Of a stretch of 64,000 nucleotides of DNA, positions 46,901-54,340 are shown in pieces. How positions within the stretch are numbered: the stretch's first letter is position 1; the number at the start of each line of letters is the position of its first letter. The stretch comes from Lunularia cruciata (lineage: Eukaryota > Streptophyta > Marchantiopsida > Lunulariales > Lunulariaceae): contig OX419757.1 of NCBI GenBank assembly GCA_948567375.1, positions 39,742,001 to 39,806,000 on the forward strand, in the 5' to 3' direction. Made by a program: the position numbers and the translations under genes. Under the pieces are notes generated by a model. The model did not search any database. It was given only the letters and a program-made list of their open reading frames with translations, and was not told where the DNA came from.

Positions 46901-48331
46901 TGGGGTATCTGAATGTGAAGTGTTGGTGGTGTTAGTCACAGGAACAGTGACTCTATGGTTTGATGGCCCAATCCTCAAGTACCCTTTGTGCCATCGATCA
47001 GTTGTGCGTGCTGCTCTCAACCATGGCCTCCCAAGAAGTAAGTCATAGCTTGAATCCTTCAAGACTTGGAAAGTCATGAGATTTTGAACTCCCATAACTG
47101 AAACTACCACCTTATCCATCACCCCTACTGGTCGAACTTGTTGCTTGTTTGCCATGCTCACCACAAATGTTGAAGGTCTTGAGGGTATCATACCCAACTT
47201 CTTCATCAACCTTTCTGACATGGCATTCACTTCTGATCCTCCATCAACCAATGCATCCTTGATGTTGTGACCATTCACTCTCACATCAATCTTGGAGGCA
47301 TATTCACAAGCCTCCCATGGTGCTGGCTTGGCATCCACCACCCCCATTGATACTGGAACTTTTGCCTTCTTCTTCTTTTTGCTCCTTGTAGAACTCAAAC
47401 CACCTCTAAGCTCCTTTCTCAAGGTAGGGTTCAAAGCAATTAATTGGCCCATTGTGATGTTAGCCTTGTGACTACCAACATCCTCCAACACATTGTAGTT
47501 CCATTGTTGCTTTGAGATCAAGAAGTCCTCCATCCCCAACTTCTTCCTTGGAGTCTTTGTTGTTGATGGTGTTGAGGTGCGAGTGCTCCTAGTAGACATA
47601 GGAGTATCCTTGCTTGAAGTAAATCCTTGAGAAGAGTGAACATCCTCTGCAAAACGAGCTCTCTTCTTCTCTTGTGCCAAAAGCTCCAAATTAAGACCCT
47701 TGGAGTTTGAGCACTCTCCCTTCTCATACTTTCTCTCAACCACATCTATGGATGCTATCCCCTTACCTTTGTTGGGATTAGGAGCCACTTGGGTTTCACT
47801 ACCTCCCTCTTTCCCTCTATTGGCTCCCTCATAACCCCTTCCTCCATGGTAAGTGGAATTTGGGCAATTCCTTTGGATATGGCCTCTTCCTCCACAACCA
47901 AAACAATTTCTATCATTGAAATTGTTGGCTGGTTGGCCTCCTCTATATGGATAGTTTCCATAACTCCTAGGTCCTCTCCCTACATTCTGATCCACCTCTC
48001 TCTTCTCCCATAGTTGCACCACATTGATCTTGAGATCCGCAAGTTGTTCTGTGATGGTTTGGAGTGGATCTTTTGGTGGAGGTGCAAGAATTGGAGCAAC
48101 TACTACTTGTGGTGCAACCCTTGTCACCAAATTATCAGAAGTTCCACCATACTTGTAGCCTTGAGGAGGATGCACAACCTCCTTCACCACCAAATCACTC
48201 TCATCCCCTTCCAAACTCTCCTCCATACGAATTGCGATCTTGATAGCTTCAACCTTGGAAGAAGGTTTCTCATATCTCACCTTGCTTCTAATTTGTGGTC
48301 TCAATCCTCCCACAAAATTCTTGGTGAGCAT
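43922..48331 (-). CDS. TE-D gag(C-term)-protease-RT-RNase H-integrase polyprotein
   Basis: 1469 codons, uninterrupted. Domains by residue: CCHC knuckle 143-156 (CFGCGGRGHIQRNC); protease active site 362-366 (VDGGS); RT about 600-790 with AGHERYSFGDGYSGYNQI (Asp690), FGLCNAPATFQRFM and DFIDDFCVYG (Asp754-755); RNase H about 895-1020 with Asp903, Glu945 and Asp970; integrase zinc domain 1113-1155; catalytic D1183, D1243, E1279 (D-x35-E); and a GPF/Y-like FLPKYFGPFIVEKV at 1426-1440. There is no chromodomain. The last RNase H Asp is replaced (ANANLLSR instead of the usual x-D-x-LSR). The Met at 48331 is internal to gag: the gag N-terminus lies upstream in another frame, so a 1-base shift separates them. 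Confidence 0.95.
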   Translation of the reverse strand: MLTKNFVGGLRPQIRSKVRYEKPSSKVEAIKIAIRMEESLEGDESDLVVKEVVHPPQGYKYGGTSDNLVTRVAPQVVVAPILAPPPKDPLQTITEQLADLKINVVQLWEKREVDQNVGRGPRSYGNYPYRGGQPANNFNDRNCFGCGGRGHIQRNCPNSTYHGGRGYEGANRGKEGGSETQVAPNPNKGKGIASIDVVERKYEKGECSNSKGLNLELLAQEKKRARFAEDVHSSQGFTSSKDTPMSTRSTRTSTPSTTKTPRKKLGMEDFLISKQQWNYNVLEDVGSHKANITMGQLIALNPTLRKELRGGLSSTRSKKKKKAKVPVSMGVVDAKPAPWEACEYASKIDVRVNGHNIKDALVDGGSEVNAMSERLMKKLGMIPSRPSTFVVSMANKQQVRPVGVMDKVVVSVMGVQNLMTFQVLKDSSYDLLLGRPWLRAARTTDRWHKGYLRIGPSNHRVTVPVTNTTNTSHSDTPSSNYWESDSEEGASGVDTSMEEETSTEEDESESDSDVYPLCAMDFAPKPEVLKDPDKSPLTLEEVERRLSTLKYGPNVTKEEKVRFEEIFRKFIHVFAFSYKDLKEVTLEEHKIEVESHARPIRQKQRRISPPISLVVKEEIDKLKEAGFIFEVENSEWVSPIVIVKKKNGKLRVCVDYKKLNAVTKKDYYPLPFIDEILEEVAGHERYSFGDGYSGYNQIQIAPEHQQLTTFTTPWGTYAFKVMPFGLCNAPATFQRFMNKVFEPFIGKFVRDFIDDFCVYGSKEEHFEHLIKVLQRLDEANASLNPEKCIFGCEEGLLLGHIISKDGIAVDPEKVRKILDLPFPSSLTKLRQFLGMVGYYRRFIFSFSNKAYALTIYMKKGVDYMVILEDKEALKAFEELKQSLVVAPILAKPDWSKPFILYTDASNVAIGCTLSQLDQDGHDHPIAYASRQMVSAEKNYSVTEREGLAVIFGLKKFRHYLIGGKATIVTDHKALKYIFNKPNVEGRLARWMILLSEYDYTIEDRPGKKHANANLLSRAYDHDGDEPVDDSFPDEELMTISVTQEIPMEYKEIVDFVTRGNYPEGMHARERKALAARSRPYTMVEDILFHQGADGLLRRAVGKEESILLIKEFHEGLVCGGHFAGKVTAFKILDAGYHWRGIFKDCLDYCKTCHVCQAFARKSTSTPPLRSIPLLGPFEKWGIDFVGPLNRTPRNNWYIVVVTDYLTKWVEARPLRDKNEDEVGRFLYERIITRFGCPLELVSDRGGEFTGSITTAMLRHFSITHRVTTSYKPNSNGLAERTNQTLCMMLAKDAEMEGAKHHWDKRIHAVLWEYRTTMKTSTGYSPFQLVYGIESTLPIHFDLPTFQSIHRRLKKAQGSDAGRSRKDQLMELEEARAVAMVRVEQAQRKQKESYDKRQGKKKVEPFKEGDWVMLFDSIRFKRVQKKFLPKYFGPFIVEKVWGNYTYDLKELGGRHFDRINHDKLKMYHRR

Positions 48332-48336
48332 GGCCC

Positions 48337-48747
48337 CTATGCAATCATTGTAGTCTCCACATCATCCCCACCCTTCCTCAACACTATGCGAAATCTGGAC
48401 TCCAACTTTTCCACTCTTTCCACATAGACCCTCACTTTCTCTCCATCTCCTTGCTTGAGAAATGTAACCTCACTCATCAATCTCTCATAACTCTCATTAG
48501 GAAGAAAGTTCTCAATGAGTGCTGAAGTCAAAGTCTCCCAAGACTCCTCTTCCCCCTCTCTCCTCTCTCTCTTTTGGTATTCTGACTCATACCATGTAAG
48601 TGCTGCATCCTCAAAGAAATCTGGTAATAATGAGGCCCACTCATTCTTCCTCCTCTCATTGTTTCCTATGCAAGCTCTCTTGAAGTCTCTCACAAAGGCC
48701 TCCACATCTTCTCCATCCTTGCCAAAGAAAACCGGAAGTTTCCCCAT
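48337..48747 (-). pseudogene. TE-D gag N-terminal part, out of frame with the polyprotein
   Basis: 136 codons from ATG at 48747 (MGKLPVFFGKDGEDVEAF). It carries a retrotransposon gag core, AALTWYESEYQK, then LIENFLPNESYERLMSEV and LKQGDGEKVRVYVERVEKLE. It stops (TAG) 6 bases before the Met that opens the 1469-codon frame, which is offset by -1. The polyprotein frame is open only from just after a TGA near 48360, so the shift must fall within about 25 bases. No convincing slippery heptamer is seen; a recent 1-base change is more likely than programmed frameshifting. Confidence 0.8.
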
Positions 48748-48981
48748 CTTAACCCCTCACTATCTTTCTTTTCTCTTAATTTTTTTTTCTCTTTTCTTTT
48801 CTCTCACTCTATTACTAATAGAGTATATACATGACTAACACCATCTGAGAATAATCCACTCTAGGGAACACAAAAGGTTCAGGTTGCTCCAAGATTTCTA
48901 TAGCAACATCAAATCCTAGAGTGCATATTAATCTAACTCTCATGGATAGTTTATCCATAAGTTGAAAGATTATCTCCATCA

Positions 48982-49479
48982 CTAATCTTGAAAACTAGCT
49001 GATGAAGGTGGTAGTATTTCTGTAGCTGTACTAAGACTCTCTCCAAGATCCTTCACCAAAGTTTCCAAAAGTGCTTTTACTCCACTACACTCATGTCCTT
49101 TTGGAAGTCCTTCAACTCCACAAACCTCACACAACTCCTTGGTCTTAGATCTTCTCCCTCCCAATCTTGGTGAAGAAGGTCCAACATGCAAACCCAAGTC
49201 AAGTAAGCCTCTCCTTTCCCTCAATCTCTTGCTCTCAAAGGTTAATGGACATGAACTTGCCTTATGTCCCTTCTCTCCACATAGAAAGCACTTAGACTCA
49301 CTCTTTCCTCCAAGTGGTGTAGGTTTTTGGATCCTCTCAACACTCTCTTCAAATTCTATTGTAAACTCTCTTTTCCTCAAATCCACCCCTACAATCACCT
49401 CAAACCCTTGGGGAACCTTGCATAATCTCAATTTCCACTCTTGATGACCCTCCATGTTCCCAAAGATGAATCTAAACAC
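48982..49479 (-). CDS. TE-D leader ORF with CCHC zinc knuckle
   Basis: An open frame of 165 codons (first ATG at codon 9) lies between the primer-binding site and gag, on the coding strand of TE-D. It carries a perfect C-x2-C-x4-H-x4-C knuckle (CFLCGEKGHKASSC, residues 64-77) and a second Cys/His cluster CEVCGVEGLPKGHEC (117-131). The N-terminal part (WKLRLCKVPQGFEVIVGVDL) has no family I can name. Ordinary gypsy leaders have no such ORF. It may be a captured host nucleic-acid-binding fragment or an extra gag-like protein. An overlapping 62-codon frame (49616-49428) may be its shifted N-terminus. Confidence 0.55.
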   Translation of the reverse strand: MFRFIFGNMEGHQEWKLRLCKVPQGFEVIVGVDLRKREFTIEFEESVERIQKPTPLGGKSESKCFLCGEKGHKASSCPLTFESKRLRERRGLLDLGLHVGPSSPRLGGRRSKTKELCEVCGVEGLPKGHECSGVKALLETLVKDLGESLSTATEILPPSSASFQD

Positions 49480-50293
49480 TCAAACATGCTTTTTGTTGAT
49501 TTCAAACTTCTCATGCATGAGATCTCCACTCTGCAGAATTGACCCTTCCTCACAATGTCACTCAAATCTCCCAACGAATATGTCACAGTCCTCTGAAATT
49601 TTCCACACTTGATCACAACTCTAGGGCGTCCCTCCCTGCAAAATTTTAGATCTTTTCATCAAGCCATTTGGCCTAGACATCTTTCTATTCAGCACCCATA
49701 TTTCAGATTTGGTCTGAAAACCACCCCCCTCACTTCAAAAACTCATAACGCCCTGCGCAAAAACGATCTCTCTGTAATTTTTGTGGCAGCAGGTAGGATA
49801 CAATGCACTGAATTTTCTTGGAAATTTTCAGGACGATTCACTGAAAATTGAAAAAAAGACAGACTCTGTACAATTTTCCAGAGAGCATGCAGTTGCGGGA
49901 GCACTTTACCCTATCACCTTTCAAAAATTCTAGCCCAGTGCGCATAGAAGCTCTCTCAATAATTTCAAGTGTGCTAATTGAAAGATAACCCAAGCTATCA
50001 TGTGTAGAAATCTCAAGTCCAGATCTCAAACTTGAGATTTTGCCCAAAATCACCTTAATCCCCAAAATCTGCAATCCACCTCACACAATCTCTCCAATTC
50101 CTCTCATGTGTACAAGATGTACAAAATCACCTCAAAGATATCATAATGAACTACAGGGTATACAAATGGATCTTGGTTCTCTAACATAAGTTCAGCCCTC
50201 TCCTCTCCTAATGTTCTCTCCAAGTGAGCTCTCATAGCCTCCTTCTGCCTAATGTAGAATTGGACGCGGAACATTATCTTGCCTTCTAGAGAG

Positions 50294-50311
50294 GTCCCGG
50301 CAACGGAACCA
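50294..50311 (-). other. TE-D primer-binding site (tRNA-Glu type)
   Basis: The minus strand reads TGGTTCCGTTGCCGGGAC, four bases inside the 5' LTR. This is complementary over 18 bases to the 3' end (…CGGCAACGGAACCA) of plant tRNA-Glu as I know it. It clearly differs from the initiator-Met site used by TE-A and TE-C. Confidence 0.75.
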
Positions 50312-50315
50312 AAAA

Positions 50316-50994
50316 TGTGAGCCGGCCTGTCTCTCACTCAGGATGAACCTCTGATGGCTATTATGGTAGCGCACCATGGACTAAGAAGGCAAGGAACCCC
50401 AACTCCATCATACTCCTCCAAGGCTAACACTCCAAGACTCAAGACATTGTTCACTAGAGAACTCAATGAGAGAGAGATAGTTGCAAATGAAAAGATGATG
50501 AGTACCTCCTCACTCCTTATTTATATACTTGTGAAATAGTTACGTACCAAAGTTACTTATTACCATAGTAACTCAAGTTACTAGACTAAAAGTCAAGTAA
50601 AGTCAAAAAGTAGAAAGGAATATCCATTCACATGGGCATATTCCCCTTATCTTGACCCAACCACTAAAGCAAGGATTCCTTCACATGGGCTATCCTTGGA
50701 CTAAAGAAGAATCCAAAACAAAAAGGCTTGCGGGCCCAAGAGTTCTCAACTCTTTCCCCAAAGCCAAACACCTAGGAATAATACCAAGTCAACACACTAA
50801 AATCCAAAATAGTGGTGCTCATCTTTTCTACTTCCTCTAAAGTAAGGTCCCATCTATCTTAGCTATGACTAACTTTAGCTAACCATGACTAATATAGAAC
50901 CATCCTTTATCTCTATATAAATAATATCTCTTAAGTACTTGTAATACCAAGCTAAATATCACAATACCACACACATGCACAAATGGGTGTTACA
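50316..50994 (-). repeat. TE-D 5' LTR
   Basis: 679 bp, same length and ends as 43195-43873 with four substitutions. Downstream in the minus direction are the primer-binding site and a 1.5-kb leader. Confidence 0.95.
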
Positions 50995-50998
50995 GAGC

Positions 50999-52304
50999 AC
51001 GTTGGCATGGTGAGACAGATGAGGAGATGGTACCAGGTTGGCATGCATCGGCCTTTTTGTGTATATTTGCAAAGCCTTTGGTGGTATCTCTCTCAGTGCA
51101 CACAAGAGGAGTTATTGAGGTCACAAATCTAGAGAGTAAAGATATTGGTACAATTCAGCGAGACATTCATGATGATGTCTTAGTGATGGACTATCTTTGC
51201 ACGGGTGTTGTGGGTGGCATAGTTGGGGCCAAGGAGAGAGATCGTGTTCTTTAGCAAGCCAGACGGTTCAGATTGGAGGGTAGACACCTTTTGCGTGTAT
51301 GGGAGGATGGTAGAGTGCAAGTAGTACCACTTCCATCTCAAAGACCACAGTTGGTCCGTCATGCTCATGAGGAGCTAGGACATTTTGGAGTAAAGCGTAC
51401 ATATAGCTTACTCCAGAGTCATTATTGGTGGCATGGTATGCAGACCGAGGTACAATAGTTTGTTGCCAGATGTGTGGTTTGTGACCAAGTTAGAGCATAA
51501 TTCAATGCTCCTACGCCACAATTACACCCATTACCTATCATGGGATTGGGTTACCGTTGGAGTTTGGACTTTGCCGGACCTTTACCACTGACTGTGAGAC
51601 ATCATTGGTATGTTTTGGTGATGGTGGAGCACTTCTCCAAGTGGATTGAGTTGGTGGCACTTCTTGACAAGTCTAGTGAAGGGAGAGCTTACTCGTTCTT
51701 GGATCGAGTTCTTAGTCATTTTGGTGCACCAACTGAGGTTTTGACTGATCAGGGTATAGAGTTCTTGGGGGAGTTTCAGGTCTTGTGTGACAAGGCTTTG
51801 ATTGATCATCGTACTACATCCCAAGATCACCTTGAGGCAGATGGCTAAGCAGAGAGAGTGGTTCAGACGTTGAAGAGAGGATTGCGAAAGTATGGTTTGT
51901 AGAGAGGCCACTTGGGAGATTGGGATCTCCAATTACCTTGGTTGGCCATGGGCTATCGGTTCAGTTGGCAAGCCTCCTTAGCATCTTTCTCTCCATTCTT
52001 TCTACTCTATGGACAAGATCCAGATTTACCTACAACCATTTATCAAGATGCTACTGTAGTTTTGGACTTGGATGACCCCGATGTATGGATAAGCGCATGT
52101 TCTCATCGGGCAGAGATCTTTCGGAGAGTGATGCCAATGGCCTTTGAGAACTTGGCGACTGCTTGGCATAGAGATACTTTATGCTATGCTACCATTCAAG
52201 GAAGAGGTTATAGACCCTCGATCCGTCGATTTCATCCAGGAGACTATGTATATCTATAGCAGACAGCACCAACGACACTTGATGTTTCTATAGGCCGCAC
52301 TATC
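50999..52304 (+). pseudogene. TE-B1 integrase
   Basis: In a single frame with RNase H once TE-D is disregarded. Zinc domain: HAHEELGHFGVKRTYSLL, then CVVCDQ. Catalytic core: WSLDFAGPL (Asp, codon 51567-51569), VLTDQGIEF (Asp, 51747-51749) and the Glu at 51852-51854, a D-x34-E spacing. Then SPFFLLYGQDPDLP and FHPGDYVYL. Stops are at 51252, 51456, 51498, 51846, 51900 and 52257: four TAG and two TAA, all fitting single C-to-T changes from Gln codons. No frameshift is seen from here to the PHD finger. Confidence 0.9.
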
Positions 52305-52604
52305 TTGAGAGTGCACGAGGTTTTGCCATCTAGAGTCTTTGTGTTAGAAGGACGTGATAGTGTTGTTTGGAAGGATCATGTGTGCAATTGTGCGCCATGC
52401 CACCTCCCAAATATTGATGGTACTATGGACCCAAGCTTGGCACTTGTACGTGTAGGCTTGAGGTGTATGTTATGTGGCTCTTCTGGTGGAGCTGCTTCTA
52501 TGTTAGTGTATGATAGCTGTTCAAGAGGATGGCATATGGCATGTATGACTCCTCCCCTCACGGTGGTTCCTCAGAGACACTGGTTATGTCCTAGATGTAC
52601 TTGA
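52305..52604 (+). pseudogene. TE-B1 integrase C-terminus fused to a PHD finger
   Basis: 99 codons in frame with integrase. They start with a GPF/Y-like tail (RVFVLEGRDSVVWKDHV) and end in a PHD finger: LRCMLCGSSGGAASML, YDSCSRGWHMACMTPPL, then PQRHWLCPRCT and a stop. Zinc ligands by residue: Cys54, Cys57, position 69 (Tyr here), Cys72, His77, Cys80, Cys95, Cys98, that is C4HC3 with one ligand lost. In TE-B2 position 69 is still Cys, while Cys72 is Tyr, so the ancestral finger was complete. PHD fingers bind histone H3 tails; here the finger occupies the place of the chromodomain in chromoviruses, suggesting a role in choosing insertion sites. Confidence 0.85.
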
Positions 52605-52760
52605 CTTATAGCTAGTTCATTCTTTATATGGTATAAATTGTAGACAGGCGACTAACAATGGGGCTCCATAGCACTCAGCCTCTTGATCTTTGCCCATTAG
52701 AGGGTATACCATATACTTAGAGTAGATGGCTATCTGGAGTTAGAGGGACCTAACCGCCAG

Positions 52761-52773
52761 CTAGGGGGGCGAT
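52761..52773 (+). other. TE-B1 polypurine tract
   Basis: CTAGGGGGGCGAT directly before the LTR start TGTGGCACTTTAG. The equivalent in TE-B2 (minus, 53964-53973) is AGGGGGTGAT. Confidence 0.75.
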
Positions 52774-53347
52774 TGTGGCACTTTAGAGTCTATGTATGAC
52801 TTATGTGTGAGTTGTGCTTCTATAGTGTATGATGTTGACATCAATGTATGTTGTGTAGCGATGTATATTGTGTAACGATATATATATGCACAACAGCTGT
52901 CACGCCATTTGTAGTGCCGCATCTAGATGCTCAAACATTGGAGTTCTAGTGATAGTAGTTAGAGTTATTTCAGCCGTTTCTCAAAGACTACTTTCCGACA
53001 GTTAGATTTTGTGTTTGGGGTACTGACTTCACGGTGGAGCCCACCGTCACTTTGCACCATTTGCACCATCAAGTGTGCCATTAGTGGGACCATTAGGGTT
53101 TTAGAGCTAGCTCAAGTCCAGGGGGTACAGTTTCAAAGTGAGCTCCAAAGAGCTCACTTCTCTGATGTTGAGCCTTCAAGTTCCTGGCTATGGTGGACAA
53201 AGGCTAGCGAGTGTCACCTGGATTCTCTATGCTTGAGTGGGTGTGGCTTGACTGTAATCAATGCCCAGTTGTTGGCAGTTTATAGAGTGAGAGATCAAGT
53301 ATTGATCTAAGTTGAGTTGAGTTGAGAGTGTTAAGCAAACTGATTAT
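52774..53347 (+). repeat. TE-B1 3' LTR (5' part)
   Basis: It begins TGTGGCACTTTAGAGTC after the polypurine tract. It contains a 100-codon frame (see 53011-53310). It runs into a second LTR start at 53348, so the 3' part of the LTR (TATA, R, U5) is missing here. Confidence 0.8.
53011..53310 (+). other. conserved ORF inside the TE-B LTR, copy in TE-B1
   Basis: This frame and two minus-strand frames at 53778-53536 and 60537-60286 encode the same peptide: C-T-I-x-x-AISGTIR, then an FEVQLQRAHFFDVEP-like block, then SSWLWW, then HLES. No known domain is recognised. The same frame is open over 80 codons in three diverged LTRs, which suggests past coding, but chance plus recent divergence is possible. 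Confidence 0.4.
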
Positions 53348-53454
53348 TGTGGCACTTTAGAGTCTATGTATGACTTATGTGTGAGTTGTGCTTCTATAGT
53401 GTATGATGTTGACAGCAATGTATGTTGTGTAGCGATGTATATACGCACGACACA
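53348..53454 (+). repeat. second TE-B LTR start, 107-bp fragment
   Basis: It repeats the first 107 bp of the TE-B1 3' LTR (TGTGGCACTTTAGAG … GTGTAGCGATGTATAT) and then meets the TE-B2 LTR in inverted orientation at about 53455. Confidence 0.8.
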
Positions 53455-53963
53455 CTCAAATCAGATATGTATTCTATCCTTCACTCAACAATCTACTAAC
53501 AATGAGACACTAATTATAGTCAAACCATATCCACTTTAGCTAAGAGATTCCATGTGACACTCACCGGCCTCTATCCACCACAACCAAGAACTCAAAGGCT
53601 CAACATCAAAGAAGTGAGCTCTTTGGAGTTGCACTTCAAAAGTATACCCCTCTACTCGACCTAGGTCTCCAGGTATAATGGTGCCATTGATAGCACATCC
53701 AATGGTGTAAGTGGTGCAAGTGATGGTGGGTCCTACCATAGGATCTATAGCCCTAGCATGAAATCTGACCGCCAACAAATAGTAATAAGTAACTACTAAA
53801 ATAGCTATGATTGCTTACATTACCACTCCAACATCTGAGCAAACTAGTTTTAATGCTGCGAATGTCATGACAACTATCATTCATATATACATCACTATCA
53901 ACATCATTCATTATTAAAAGTACAGCTCACACATAAGTAATACATGAACTCTAAAGTGTCACA
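53455..53963 (-). repeat. TE-B2 3' LTR
   Basis: The minus strand starts TGTGACACTTTAGAG after the polypurine tract AGGGGGTGAT. It contains the LTR ORF at 53778-53536 (LRRAHFF-type block, EPLSSWLWWIEAGECHMES). Confidence 0.8.
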
Positions 53964-54149
53964 ATCACCCCCTAGTTGGCAGTTAGGTCCTTCTAACCCC
54001 AAATAGCCATCTACTCTAAGGATATGATATGCCTTATGGGGGGTCAAGATCAAGAGGCCATGTACTATCATGCCCCATTTTTAGTCACTTGTCTACAATC
54101 TATACCACATAAAGGATGAAATAACTATAGGTCAAGTACATATATGATA

Positions 54150-54340
54150 CAACCACTATCCTTGAGGAACCACCATGAGGGAAAGAGTCATACATAGCAT
54201 ATGTTATTCTCTCAAATAGCTATCACACACCAACATACTAGCAACTCCACCAAAAGAGCTACATAACATACACCGCAAGCCTACATGTATAAGTGCCAAG
54301 CTTAGGTCCATAGTGCTATCAATTTTTGGGAGATGGCATA
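54150..54340 (-). pseudogene. TE-B2 PHD finger remnant
   Basis: The minus strand reads GLRCMLCSSFGGVASMLVCDSY and then hits a stop after LRE. The remainder (HM-x-CMT, then VVPQ) is recognisable in the following bases. It retains the Cys that TE-B1 lost and has lost the next one. Confidence 0.75.

Larger units (their letters stand above)
43195..50994 (-). mobile_element. TE-D: young, nearly intact Ty3/gypsy element nested in TE-B1
   Basis: 7,800 bp with two 679-bp LTRs differing at four positions (about 0.6%), a tRNA-Glu-type primer-binding site, a leader ORF with a zinc knuckle, gag, a 1469-codon gag-pol frame and a polypurine tract. The flanking duplication is the 4 bases GAGC (43191-43194 and 50995-50998). 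TE-B2 near 55725-55745 shows the uninterrupted site, which fixes the duplication at exactly 4 bp. No chromodomain; RT motifs place it near the Athila/Tat side of plant gypsy elements. Probably among the most recent insertions in the window. Confidence 0.95.
38363..53454 (+). mobile_element. TE-B1: Ty3/gypsy element with DNA methyltransferase and PHD finger (interrupted by TE-D)
   Basis: Domain order on the plus strand: gag with CCHC knuckle and RGG tail, aspartic protease, linker, DNMT3-like cytosine methyltransferase, RT, RNase H, then (after the nested TE-D) integrase and PHD finger, polypurine tract and 3' LTR. Without TE-D the internal part is about 6.6 kb. No 5' LTR is seen; the left end joins TE-A at about 38362. 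The coding frame is broken by at least 15 stops (mostly TAG) and at least two indels (near 39945 and 41010). A second copy, TE-B2, has the same order, so methyltransferase and PHD belong to the family. Confidence 0.88.

Noticed and set aside
47518-47961. Alternative frames inside the TE-D gag region
   Set aside because: Shadows of the 1469-codon polyprotein frame.
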